The notes under the pieces: generated by a model
The model's database searches: none
What the model was told of the DNA's origin: nothing
The model's input: only the letters and a program-made list of their open reading frames with translations
Position numbers and translations under genes: made by a program
Part shown: piece by piece, positions 1 through 7,352 of the stretch
Position numbering within the stretch: position 1 is the stretch's first letter
Layout of the letters: the number at the start of each line of letters is the position of its first letter
Assembly (NCBI GenBank): GCA_902778205.1
Contig: CACYWX010000015.1
Span: 1 to 18,272, forward strand
Length of the DNA: 18,272 bases
Source: an uncultured Ruminococcus sp.
GTDB lineage: Bacteria > Bacillota > Clostridia > Oscillospirales > CAG-272
Reading direction: 5' to 3'

Positions 1-423
1 ACCACCGTCAACGCCTACAAGGATCCTCAGTACGCCATCACCGAGCCCTACTGGGAAGGCACCGTTGACTGGATCCGCCTGGATCCCATGTGGCAGGAAG
101 GCGATGACGGCAACGACGCGGGCGGCTCCATGAACGACGGCGACCAGATCATGATTGACTACATCGCTTTCTTCTCAAGCGAAGAGGCCGCCAAGGCCTT
201 CCGCTCCGAGCTTGACTCCGCCTACGTCGCTCCCGAGGAACCCCCTGTGGCTGAGCCCGTAGTGGAGGAGCCCGCCGCCGAAGAACCGGCTGAGGAGCCC
301 TCCGTGGACCAGACTCTGGACCAGAAGGCCGAGGCTCCCAACACCTTCGACTTCGGCATCCTGGCGGCCGTGGCTTCCGTGGTCTCCCTCGGCGGCTTCG
401 CACTGACCAGAAAGAAGCACTGA
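1..423 (+). CDS. Surface-anchored secreted protein, C-terminal fragment
   Basis: The reading frame is open from the first base, so only the last 140 residues are present. In order they show the end of a beta-rich domain (residues about 18-70, with GTVDWIRLDP and IMIDYIAFF), a Pro/Glu-rich spacer (about 77-105), and a tail of one hydrophobic segment closed by RKKH. Domains ending in I-x-IDYIAFF occur in carbohydrate-binding-like modules of large clostridial surface proteins, so a polysaccharide-binding exoprotein is likely, but the catalytic or main part lies outside the window. The tail resembles a sorting signal (spacer, hydrophobic helix, basic end) but has no LPXTG; NTFDFG sits where such a motif would be. 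It may simply be a C-terminal membrane anchor. A terminator follows 65 bases downstream, so this is the last gene of its unit. Confidence 0.6.
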   Translation, partial: TTVNAYKDPQYAITEPYWEGTVDWIRLDPMWQEGDDGNDAGGSMNDGDQIMIDYIAFFSSEEAAKAFRSELDSAYVAPEEPPVAEPVVEEPAAEEPAEEPSVDQTLDQKAEAPNTFDFGILAAVASVVSLGGFALTRKKH

Positions 424-488
424 ACCGTTCCGTACTCCGATCCCGCGCGGGAGCCGGAGAAGCGGACCGCTGAACCTTAACTGAACAG

Positions 489-540
489 CCGCCGGCCTGC
501 GGATCGGGATCTCTCCCTCCGTGAGCCGGCGGTTTTCTCT
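489..540 (+). terminator. Rho-independent terminator after the surface protein gene
   Basis: CCGCCGGC (489-496) pairs perfectly with GCCGGCGG (525-532). The interior can extend the hairpin (CGGA/TCCG and GGGA/TCCC), and TTTTCTCT follows. It separates the surface protein gene from the feoAB promoter, which begins 9 bases later. Confidence 0.8.
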
Positions 541-548
541 GCCCGGGC

Positions 549-577
549 TTGACAAACGGACGGGGACAGAGTATACT
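549..577 (+). promoter_or_regulatory. Sigma-A type promoter of the feoAB unit
   Basis: Perfect -35 TTGACA (549-554), a 17-bp spacer, and -10 TATACT (572-577). Transcription should start near 584, leaving a leader of about 160 nt before the feoAB start codon. Confidence 0.85.
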
Positions 578-591
578 TAATGACTGAAATA

Positions 592-656
592 CAGACTGTC
601 CGGACCGGTCCGGGGGGACTCCTGACGAAGGGGTGCGGAACGGAGCGGACAGTCTG
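592..656 (+). promoter_or_regulatory. Structured leader of feoAB with inverted repeat and palindrome
   Basis: CAGACTGTCCG (592-602) is perfectly complementary to CGGACAGTCTG (646-656), an 11-bp stem closing a 43-nt loop just after the predicted transcription start. A perfect 14-bp palindrome CCGGACCGGTCCGG (600-613) overlaps the left arm, so the two foldings exclude each other as RNA. The palindrome could equally be a DNA operator near +16 to +30. No known riboswitch consensus was recognised. Function is inferred only from position and symmetry. Confidence 0.5.
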
Positions 657-744
657 CGCGCCGGAGGGAACGGGACAGGGCGTCGGTGGGAGGCGGCCCG
701 GTGGTTCCGGTTTCGCGGCGCGGCTGCATCTTTGGGGGGAAAAC

Positions 745-3099
745 ATGACAATCAAGGACATGGGGATCCGGGAGACCGCCGTGGTATCCCGGGTGGGCGG
801 GGAAGGAGCCCTGCGCCAGCATTTTCTGGATATGGGAGTCATTCCCGGCGCGGAGGTCACCGTGGTCAAGTTCGCGCCCATGGGGGATCCCGTGGAGCTG
901 AAGATCCACGGCTACGAGCTGACCCTCCGGCTGGAGGACGCCGCGAAGATCGAGGTCGAGGCGGTGAAGGAAAAGCCCTCCGGCGGCGGGAAGGAGAGAC
1001 GTGTCCGGAAAACCGAGCATCCCGGACTGGGCGAGGGAGGACTGTACCACATCCGGTCCGGCGGCGCGAAGGAAGAACCATTGACCGAGGGGAAGACCCT
1101 GACCTTCGCCCTGGTCGGCAACCAGAACAGCGGCAAGACCACCCTCTTCAACCGGCTCACCGGCTCCAACCAGCACGTGGGCAATTTTCCCGGCGTGACG
1201 GTGGACCGCAAGGACGGCCCCATTCAGGGATATAAGGACACCCTGGTCACGGACCTGCCCGGCATCTACTCTATGTCGCCCTACAGCAGCGAGGAGATTG
1301 TCTCCCGGAACTTTGTCCTGAACGAAAAGCCCGACGGCATCATCAACATCGTGGATGCCACCAACATCGAGCGGAACCTGTATCTGACCATGCAGCTTCT
1401 GGAGATGGGGGTGCCCATGGTGGTGGCCCTGAACATGATGGACGAGGTCACGGCCAACGGCGGAAGCATCGACGTCAACGCCATGGAGGCTCAGCTGGGC
1501 GTGCCGGTGGTGCCGGTTTCCGCCGCGAAGAACGAGGGCGTGGCGGAGCTGGTGGATCACGCCGTCCACGTGGCGAGGTACCGGGAAAAGCCCCTGCGCC
1601 AGGACTTCTGCCTGGAGGACGCCAACGGAGGCGCGGTGCACCGTTGTCTTCACGCCGTAGCCCACCTGATCGAGGATCACGCGGAAAAGGCGGGTCTGCC
1701 CGTGCGGTTCGCGGCCTCCAAGGTGGTGGAGGGAGACCGGCTGATCCTCTCCCGGCTCATGCTGGACAAGAACGAGTGCGAGACCATCGAGCACATCGTT
1801 CTGCAGATGGAGGCCGAGCGGGGACTGGACCGGAGCGCTGCCATCGCCGATATGCGGTTCGCCTTCATCCAGCGGGTCTGCGGGGAGACGGTGGTCAAGC
1901 CCCGGGAGAGCCGGGAACGGGTGCGGAGCGAACGGATCGATCGCTTCCTGACGGGAAAATACACCGCCATCCCTGCCTTCATCGGCATCATGGGGCTGGT
2001 GTTCTTCCTGACCTTCAACGTGATCGGGGCCTGGCTTCAGGATCTGCTGGCCATGGGGATCGACGCCCTGAGCGCGCTGGCGGACCGGGCCATGACCGCG
2101 GCGGGCGTCAACGATGTGATCCACGGGCTTATCATCGACGGCATCTTCGCCGGGGTAGGCAGCGTGCTGAGCTTCCTCCCCGTCATCGTGACCCTGTTCT
2201 TCTTCCTGTCCCTGCTGGAGGACAGCGGCTATATCGCCCGGGTGGCGTTCTTCATGGACAAGCTGCTCCGCAAGATCGGCCTCAGCGGACGGAGCATCGT
2301 GCCCATGCTGATCGGCTTCGGCTGTACCGTGCCCGCCGTCATGGCCACCCGGACCCTGCCCAGCGAGCGGGACCGGAAAATGACCATCCTGCTGACGCCC
2401 TTCATGAGCTGTTCCGCCAAGGTGCCCATCTATTCCTTCTTCATCGCGGCGTTCTTCCCGAAGGGAGGCTGGCTCGTCATGACCGGTCTGTATCTCCTCG
2501 GGATCCTGTGGGCCATTCTGATCGCGTTCCTCTTCAAGGGGACCGTATTCCGGGGAGAGGCCGCGCCGTTTGTCATGGAGCTTCCGAATTACCGCATGCC
2601 GGGAGCCCGCAACGTCGCCCAGCTCCTCTGGGAAAAGGCCAAGGACTTCCTGCAGAGAGCCTTTTCCGTGATCCTTATCGCCACCATCGTCGTGTGGTTC
2701 CTCCAGAGCTTCGACCTGACTCTCAACCCGGCGTCGGATCCGGAAAACAGCATCCTGGCCATCATCGCCGGCGTTCTGGTTCCGGTGATGAAGCCCCTGG
2801 GACTGGGGGACTGGCGGATCTGCACCTCCCTCATCAGCGGCTTCATGGCCAAGGAGAGCGTGGTGTCCACCATGGAGATCCTGTTCGGCGGGAGCATCGG
2901 CGCGGTCCTGACTCCTCTGACGGCGGCAGCCCTTCTGGTCTTCTCCCTCTTGTACACTCCGTGTGTTGCGGCCGTGGCCTCCGTGCGGCGTGAGCTGGGA
3001 GGAAAATGGGCCGTGGGCGTGGTGGTCTGGCAATGCCTCATCGCCTGGTGCGCCGCTCTGCTCATGCGGGTGATCCTGCTTCTGGCGGGGGTGGCGTGA
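745..3099 (+). CDS. feoB: Ferrous iron transporter, FeoA-FeoB fusion
   Basis: A 784-residue inner-membrane Fe(II) importer with the usually separate FeoA fused in front. Residues about 1-75 are the SH3-like FeoA domain. A charged linker follows, then the FeoB G domain: G1 GNQNSGKT (125-132), G3 DLPG (170-173), G4 NMMD (230-233). The C-terminal half is the polytopic core, including the gate signatures GCTVPAVMATRTL and FMSCSAKVPIYSFF. The reading frame is open back to an ATG at 580, but that codon lies upstream of the predicted transcription start. ATG 745 begins exactly at the FeoA domain, behind a G-rich GGGGGGA. The stop is 2 bases from the next start, so the two downstream small genes are co-transcribed. 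FeoA-FeoB fusions are known in Bacillota; the fused FeoA probably modulates transport or GTPase activity. Confidence 0.95.
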   Translation: MTIKDMGIRETAVVSRVGGEGALRQHFLDMGVIPGAEVTVVKFAPMGDPVELKIHGYELTLRLEDAAKIEVEAVKEKPSGGGKERRVRKTEHPGLGEGGLYHIRSGGAKEEPLTEGKTLTFALVGNQNSGKTTLFNRLTGSNQHVGNFPGVTVDRKDGPIQGYKDTLVTDLPGIYSMSPYSSEEIVSRNFVLNEKPDGIINIVDATNIERNLYLTMQLLEMGVPMVVALNMMDEVTANGGSIDVNAMEAQLGVPVVPVSAAKNEGVAELVDHAVHVARYREKPLRQDFCLEDANGGAVHRCLHAVAHLIEDHAEKAGLPVRFAASKVVEGDRLILSRLMLDKNECETIEHIVLQMEAERGLDRSAAIADMRFAFIQRVCGETVVKPRESRERVRSERIDRFLTGKYTAIPAFIGIMGLVFFLTFNVIGAWLQDLLAMGIDALSALADRAMTAAGVNDVIHGLIIDGIFAGVGSVLSFLPVIVTLFFFLSLLEDSGYIARVAFFMDKLLRKIGLSGRSIVPMLIGFGCTVPAVMATRTLPSERDRKMTILLTPFMSCSAKVPIYSFFIAAFFPKGGWLVMTGLYLLGILWAILIAFLFKGTVFRGEAAPFVMELPNYRMPGARNVAQLLWEKAKDFLQRAFSVILIATIVVWFLQSFDLTLNPASDPENSILAIIAGVLVPVMKPLGLGDWRICTSLISGFMAKESVVSTMEILFGGSIGAVLTPLTAAALLVFSLLYTPCVAAVASVRRELGGKWAVGVVVWQCLIAWCAALLMRVILLLAGVA

Positions 3100-3101
3100 C
3101 C

Positions 3102-3254
3102 ATGAACGGATGGGACATTCTTCTGATCCTCGCGCTTCTGGCGGCCTTGGCCTGGGCGGTGTCCCGCGTGGTCCGGAACCGGAAGCGCGGAGGCGGATGT
3201 TCGGGGGACTGCTCCCGATGCGGAGGAAACTGCTCCGGGAGGGCGGACCGATGA
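3102..3254 (+). CDS. FeoB-associated Cys-rich membrane protein
   Basis: A 50-residue protein: a short N-terminus, one transmembrane helix (residues about 5-24), a basic stretch (RNRKR) and a Cys-rich tail with GGGCSGDCSRCGGNC. This is the pattern of the FeoB-associated Cys-rich membrane protein family, often encoded directly after feoB in Bacillota. Such peptides are thought to assist iron transfer or Feo assembly, in the place FeoC holds in proteobacteria, but the mechanism is unproven. The start is 2 bases after the feoAB stop, and the stop overlaps the next start in an ATGA, so translation is probably coupled on both sides. The four cysteines could bind iron at the cytoplasmic face; this is inferred. 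Confidence 0.85.
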   Translation: MNGWDILLILALLAALAWAVSRVVRNRKRGGGCSGDCSRCGGNCSGRADR

Positions 3255-3640
3255 AGGAGCTTCTGGTCCTTGTTCCCCTGGCGGCGGCGGTCCTGTTCGC
3301 GTCTCTGACCGTCGTGCGGCGGATCCGGCGGGGAGGCGGCTGCTGCGGAGAGCATGAGGCTCCGGTCCGGCGGATCCGCGTCCGGGACAGAAACCGCTCC
3401 CATTATCCGTATGCGGTGGACCTGACCGTGGGCGGCATGACCTGCGACGGGTGCGCGCGGAAGACGGAGAACGCCCTGAACGCGCTGGACGGCGTCTGGG
3501 CACGGGTGGATCCCGCCTCCGGCCGCGGAACGGTCTTCTGCAAATCCGAACCGGACGAGAAGGCGCTCCGGGAGGCCGTGGCGCGGGCGGGATACGTGGT
3601 GACGGAGTATTCGTCCGTGTCCCGAAGGGCGGGAGCATAA
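3251..3640 (+). CDS. Membrane-anchored HMA (heavy-metal-associated) domain protein
   Basis: A 129-residue protein in three parts: one N-terminal helix (about 3-22), a basic/Cys segment (RRIRRGGGCCGEHE, 24-36), and a C-terminal HMA domain carrying the metal motif GMTCDGC (62-68, Cys65 and Cys68). HMA domains of this CxxC type normally carry Cu(I) or Zn(II) as chaperones or as the N-terminal domains of P-type ATPases. The helix plus Cys stretch repeats the design of the preceding 50-residue peptide, so it looks like a FeoB-associated peptide fused to a metallochaperone domain. The ATGA overlap with the preceding gene places it in the feo operon, suggesting iron handling or metal cross-talk. No P-type ATPase is nearby. 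Metal specificity cannot be read from the sequence. Confidence 0.8.
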   Translation: MKELLVLVPLAAAVLFASLTVVRRIRRGGGCCGEHEAPVRRIRVRDRNRSHYPYAVDLTVGGMTCDGCARKTENALNALDGVWARVDPASGRGTVFCKSEPDEKALREAVARAGYVVTEYSSVSRRAGA

Positions 3641-3680
3641 CCGCAGGATCCGTCCCGCTCAGGAAAAAACTTCCCGCCGC

Positions 3681-3709
3681 TTGACATCCGGGGCGGAATA
3701 TGGTATCCT
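3681..3709 (+). promoter_or_regulatory. Promoter of the sortase gene
   Basis: TTGACA (3681-3686), a 17-bp spacer, and TATCCT (3704-3709) with an extended -10 TGG directly before it. Transcription should begin near 3716. The promoter is intact even though the gene behind it is frameshifted. Confidence 0.8.
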
Positions 3710-3803
3710 GATCATCCGGGGAGTTTTGCGCCCCTTTTGTCCGATCCCATGAGGACCGGAGACGATCACACACACGGAAGGAACCGAAGGAAACCGCGGG
3801 GGA

Positions 3804-4776
3804 ATGAAAAACAAGCTCATGAACCCACCCTCATACTCCTGTTTTTCATCGGAGTAGGTCTCTTGCTGTATCCTTCCTTTTCCGATTACTGGAACTCCTT
3901 CCACCAGTCCAGAGCCATCGCCAACTACGCGGAGCAGATCGCGAACCTGTCCGACGAGGAATACGAGCACATCATCACGGCAGCTCGGGAGTATAACGAG
4001 CGCTGGATCGGGGTGGGCGGCTCACCGCGCCTTCTGAAGGAGGACGAGCTGAGAGATTACGAATCCCAGCTGAACTTCAACGGTTCCGGCATGATGGGCT
4101 ACATCGAGATCCCCGCCATCAAGTGCTATCTTGGTATCTACCACGGCGCCTCGGAGGCCGTCCTGCAGATCGCCACGGGACATCTGGAGTGGTCCAGCCT
4201 GCCCGTGGGCGGGGAAGCACCCATGCCGTCATCTCCGGACACCGGGGCCTGCCCTCCGCCAAGCTGTTCACGGAGCTGGACAAGCTGAGAGTGGGGGACC
4301 GCTTCTCCCTCTTCATCGTGGGCGAGGAGTACTCCTATGAGGTAGACCAGATCAACATCGTCCTGCCCGAGGACGTGGACCTGATGAAGATCTATCCCGG
4401 GGAGGACTACGTGACCCTGGTGACCTGCACGCCCTACGGCATCAACACCCACCGGCTTCTGGCCCGGGGCACGCGGGCAGAGAACATTGTGGACCACACC
4501 CTGCACTTCACCTCCGAGGCCATGCGGATCGATCCTCTGGTGGTGACGCCGGTGGTCATGGCGCCGATCATCCTCTTCCTGCTGCTGATCGTGGCCTTCG
4601 GCGGAAACCGGCAGGAGAAAAAGAAGCGCGATGCGCTTTACCGGGCCGCCATCGCCTATCTGACCCGGATGGAGGAGAACCCCATGGGCAGCGACTACGA
4701 CCTCCTGGGCGGGACCTCCGCGGAACAGACGGAGGAAACGGAGAAAAAAGGCCGCGGGAAGAAACAAAGGAAATGA
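3804..4776 (+). pseudogene. Class C-like sortase gene, disrupted by frameshift
   Basis: The protein would be a membrane sortase that links surface or pilin proteins by transpeptidation. Two overlapping frames give a complete sortase only when joined. The frame ending at 4288 holds the N-terminal helix (LILLFFIGVGLLLYPSFSDYWN) and GMMGYIEIPAI..YHGASEAVLQIATGHLEWSSLPVGG. The other frame continues with THAVISGHRGLPSAKLF, the catalytic Cys in TLVTCTPYGINTHRLLARGTR, and a C-terminal helix. The break is at about 4214-4219, where GAAGCACC should read GAAGGCACC: one G is missing. A second loss is likely near 3825. ATG 3804 gives a typical sortase N-terminus (MKNKLMNP) but runs off frame unless one C is restored; the in-frame alternative, ATG 3749, has no ribosome site. 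All other residues look undamaged, so this is a recent lesion or a sequencing error. No LPXTG substrate is visible nearby. Confidence 0.8.
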
Positions 4777-4810
4777 TTTCCGATCCCGTCACCCGAAACA
4801 GCATAAAGAA

Positions 4811-4843
4811 AGATGCTCAGCCATACGCCGGGCATCTTTTTTT
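4811..4843. terminator. Bidirectional terminator between sortase and uvrA-like genes
   Basis: AGATGC (4811-4816) pairs with GCATCT (4832-4837) and runs into seven T on the + strand. On the - strand the same hairpin is followed by TTTCTTTAT. It serves the convergent sortase and the - strand operon ending at 4848. Confidence 0.8.
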
Positions 4844-4847
4844 CGCT

Positions 4848-7352
4848 TCAGATATAACTCCCCGTAACACTGGCGGGATCGGCGCGGACCGAAGCGGGCG
4901 TTCCGGAGGCCACAATGCGTCCGCCGGCCTCTCCTCCTCCCGGTCCCATGTCCACGATGTAGTCGGCGGACCGGATCACGTCCAGATCGTGCTCGATGAC
5001 GATCACCGTGGCGCCCATGGCGATGAGGCTCCGGAACACGGACAAGAGGGTCCTCACGTCCAGAGGATGCAGGCCGATGGTGGGCTCGTCGAACACAAAC
5101 ACCGTGTCCTCCTGTCCCCGTCCCATTTCGCTGGCCAGCTTCAGCCTCTGGGCCTCCCCGCCGGACAGCCCCGGGGTCTCCTCGCCGAGGGTCAGGTAGC
5201 CCAGTCCCAGATCGTGGAGGATCTGAAGCCGGTTCCGCACCAGGGACAGATCGGCGCAGACGGACAGGGCCTCGTCCACACTCAGCTCCATCAGCCCGGG
5301 CAGGGAGAGGGTCTGTCCGCCTCGGCCGGTCCGGAGCACACGGTATGCCTCCGGCGCATAGCGGGATCCCCGGCAGGAGGGGCAGGGCACGTCCACGTCC
5401 GGGAGAAACTGCACGTCCAGACTGACCGTCCCCGTGCCGTCGCAGACCGGACAGCGGAGATTCCCCGTGTTGTAGGAAAAGTCCCCCGCACGGTATCCGC
5501 GCTCCTTCGCGTCCCGGGTCCGGGCGTAGACCTTCCTCAGCTCGTCGTGGACCCCCGCGTAGGTGGCGACGGTGGAGCGCACGTTGACGCCGATGGGAGT
5601 GGCGTCGATGAGCTTTACCTGCCGGATCCCCTCCGCGGAGAGGCTCCTCACGTGCTCCGGCATCCGTCCTGCGCCGGACAGGGTCGAGAGGGCCGGCACC
5701 AGACTCTCCAGGATCATGGTGGTCTTGCCGGAGCCGGATACCCCGGTCACCACGGATAGCCTCCCCTTGGGAAAGCGCGCGGACAGGGGCTTTACCGTGT
5801 GGATGGGACCGGTTTCCATGGAAATCTCCCCCAGGGCGAAGAGCTTCCCCTCCGGCAGGTCGGGCAGGGAATCCGGCCTCCCGTCCCGGAGAAAGGGTCC
5901 GATCATGGAGGCGGGATCGGACGCCAGCTCGTCCGGGGAACCCTCCGCGATGATCCGACCGCCGCCCGCGCCTGCCTCCGGACCCAGCTCCAGGATCCGG
6001 TCCGCGTGGGCCAGCACCTGAGTGTCGTGATCCACCAGCACCACGGAGTTGCCGTCCGCCTTCAGATCGTCCATGACGCCTGTGAGCCCTTCCAGATTGG
6101 AGGGATGCAGGCCGATGGAGGGCTCGTCCAGCACGTAGAGGACGCCGGTGGTGCGGTTCCGGACGGCCCGGGCCAGCTGGGTACGCTGACGCTCTCCCGT
6201 GGACAGGGTGGAGGCCGCGCGGTCCAGGGACAGATAGTCCAGTCCCAGATCCCTCAGGCGGCGGGCCGTGTCGCGGAAGGATTCGCAGATGCTCTCCGCC
6301 ATGGGGCGCATCTCCTCCGGCAGGGATCCCGGAACGCCCCGGACCCACTCCGACAGCGCCGACAGCGGCATCCGGCACACCTCGTCCAGGGATACGCCCC
6401 TCAGCCGCAGGGACCGGGCGCGCTCCGACAGACGGGATCCGCCGCAGTGGGGACAGACGTCCTGCTTCAGAAATCTTTCCACCCGCTTCATGCCCTTTTC
6501 GTCCTTGACCTTGGACAGGGCGTTTTCCACCGTGTAGACCGCGTTGAAGTAGGTGAAATCCAGCTCGGCGGCGGTGCCCGTCTTGTCGTTGACGTACATG
6601 AAGTGCTTCTTTTCCGCGGGACCGTGGAGGACGATTTCCTTTTCCCGGTCCGTGAGATCCCGGTAGGGCACGTCGGTGCGCACGCCCATCTGCCTGGCCA
6701 CGTCCTTCATCAGGGACCACATGAGGGTCTGCCAGGAGGCCACGGCTCCCTGATCGATGGTGAGGGAGTCGTCGGGGACCAGCGTGGATTCGTCCACCGT
6801 CCGGACCACGCCCGTTCCATCGCAGGCCCGGCAGGCTCCTCCGCTGTTGAAGGCCAGATCCTCCGCGCCGATCACCTCCACGACCTCGCCGCAGACCGGA
6901 CACCGGACCTCCTTTTCCGCGGCGAAATCCATGGTGGGCGGCACGTCGTGTCCGTTGGGGCAGCGGTAGTTTGACAGACGGGAGAACATGAGCCGCAGGG
7001 AGTTCAACAGCTCCGTGGAGGTGCCGAAGGTGCTCCGGATGCCGGGGACGCCGGGTCTCTGGCGCAGGGCAAGGGCGGCCGGAACATAGCGCACCTCCTC
7101 CACGTCCGCCCGCGCGGCCTGGGTCATGCGGCGGCGGGTGTAGGTGGACAGGGACTCCAGATACCGCCGGGAGCCCTCCGCGTACAGGACCCCCAGGGCC
7201 AGGGAGGACTTGCCGGAGCCGGATACCCCCGCGATGCCCACGATTTTGTGGAGGGGAATGTCCGCGTCGATGTGCTTCAGATTGTGGACGGATGCCCCGC
7301 GAACCTCGATGCGGTCGGGGACGGGATGCTCGTTTCGGTTCATATGGTTCAT
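4848..7352 (-). CDS. UvrA-like ABC ATPase (UvrA paralogue)
   Basis: An 834-residue soluble tandem ABC ATPase of the UvrA family. Walker A motifs are GVSGSGKSS (42-50) and GVSGSGKTT (537-545). ABC signatures are LSTGERQR (383-390) and LSGGEAQR (729-736). Walker B motifs are VLDEP (407-411) and FDEP (754-757). Zinc-module cysteine pairs are at 151/154 with 174/177, and 634/637 with 657/660. Canonical UvrA is about 940 residues; the shorter length suggests that part of the insertion domains, possibly the UvrB-binding region, is reduced. Members of this kind include UvrA2/DrrC-like proteins linked to tolerance of DNA-binding drugs, so damage sensing or drug protection is plausible rather than housekeeping excision repair. 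ATG 7352 overlaps the upstream stop codon in an ATGA and has AAAGGAAA before it; a second ATG lies 9 bases in. Confidence 0.85.
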   Translation of the reverse strand: MNHMNRNEHPVPDRIEVRGASVHNLKHIDADIPLHKIVGIAGVSGSGKSSLALGVLYAEGSRRYLESLSTYTRRRMTQAARADVEEVRYVPAALALRQRPGVPGIRSTFGTSTELLNSLRLMFSRLSNYRCPNGHDVPPTMDFAAEKEVRCPVCGEVVEVIGAEDLAFNSGGACRACDGTGVVRTVDESTLVPDDSLTIDQGAVASWQTLMWSLMKDVARQMGVRTDVPYRDLTDREKEIVLHGPAEKKHFMYVNDKTGTAAELDFTYFNAVYTVENALSKVKDEKGMKRVERFLKQDVCPHCGGSRLSERARSLRLRGVSLDEVCRMPLSALSEWVRGVPGSLPEEMRPMAESICESFRDTARRLRDLGLDYLSLDRAASTLSTGERQRTQLARAVRNRTTGVLYVLDEPSIGLHPSNLEGLTGVMDDLKADGNSVVLVDHDTQVLAHADRILELGPEAGAGGGRIIAEGSPDELASDPASMIGPFLRDGRPDSLPDLPEGKLFALGEISMETGPIHTVKPLSARFPKGRLSVVTGVSGSGKTTMILESLVPALSTLSGAGRMPEHVRSLSAEGIRQVKLIDATPIGVNVRSTVATYAGVHDELRKVYARTRDAKERGYRAGDFSYNTGNLRCPVCDGTGTVSLDVQFLPDVDVPCPSCRGSRYAPEAYRVLRTGRGGQTLSLPGLMELSVDEALSVCADLSLVRNRLQILHDLGLGYLTLGEETPGLSGGEAQRLKLASEMGRGQEDTVFVFDEPTIGLHPLDVRTLLSVFRSLIAMGATVIVIEHDLDVIRSADYIVDMGPGGGEAGGRIVASGTPASVRADPASVTGSYI

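Noticed and set aside
592..656. Ni/Co/Fe-sensing (czcD type) riboswitch before feoAB
   Set aside because: The region is too short, and the conserved junction sequences of that class could not be found. Only the inverted repeats are reported.
580..744. Upstream ATG 580 as the start of feoAB
   Set aside because: It lies between the -10 box and the predicted transcription start, and the extra 55 residues have no FeoA similarity. ATG 745 starts exactly at the FeoA domain.
577..3033. 818-codon open frame on the - strand opposite feoAB
   Set aside because: It is the antisense shadow of feoAB, caused by high GC and codon bias. It is rich in His, Gln and Gly with no domain, and has no promoter or ribosome site.
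3718..3738. GGGG/CCCC hairpin followed by TTTT just after the sortase promoter, as an attenuator
   Set aside because: The stem is only four base pairs and the U-tract is short, so it is unlikely to terminate transcription.
4205..4225. Programmed ribosomal frameshift in the sortase gene
   Set aside because: No slippery heptamer or downstream stimulatory structure is evident at the break. A one-base deletion explains it more simply.
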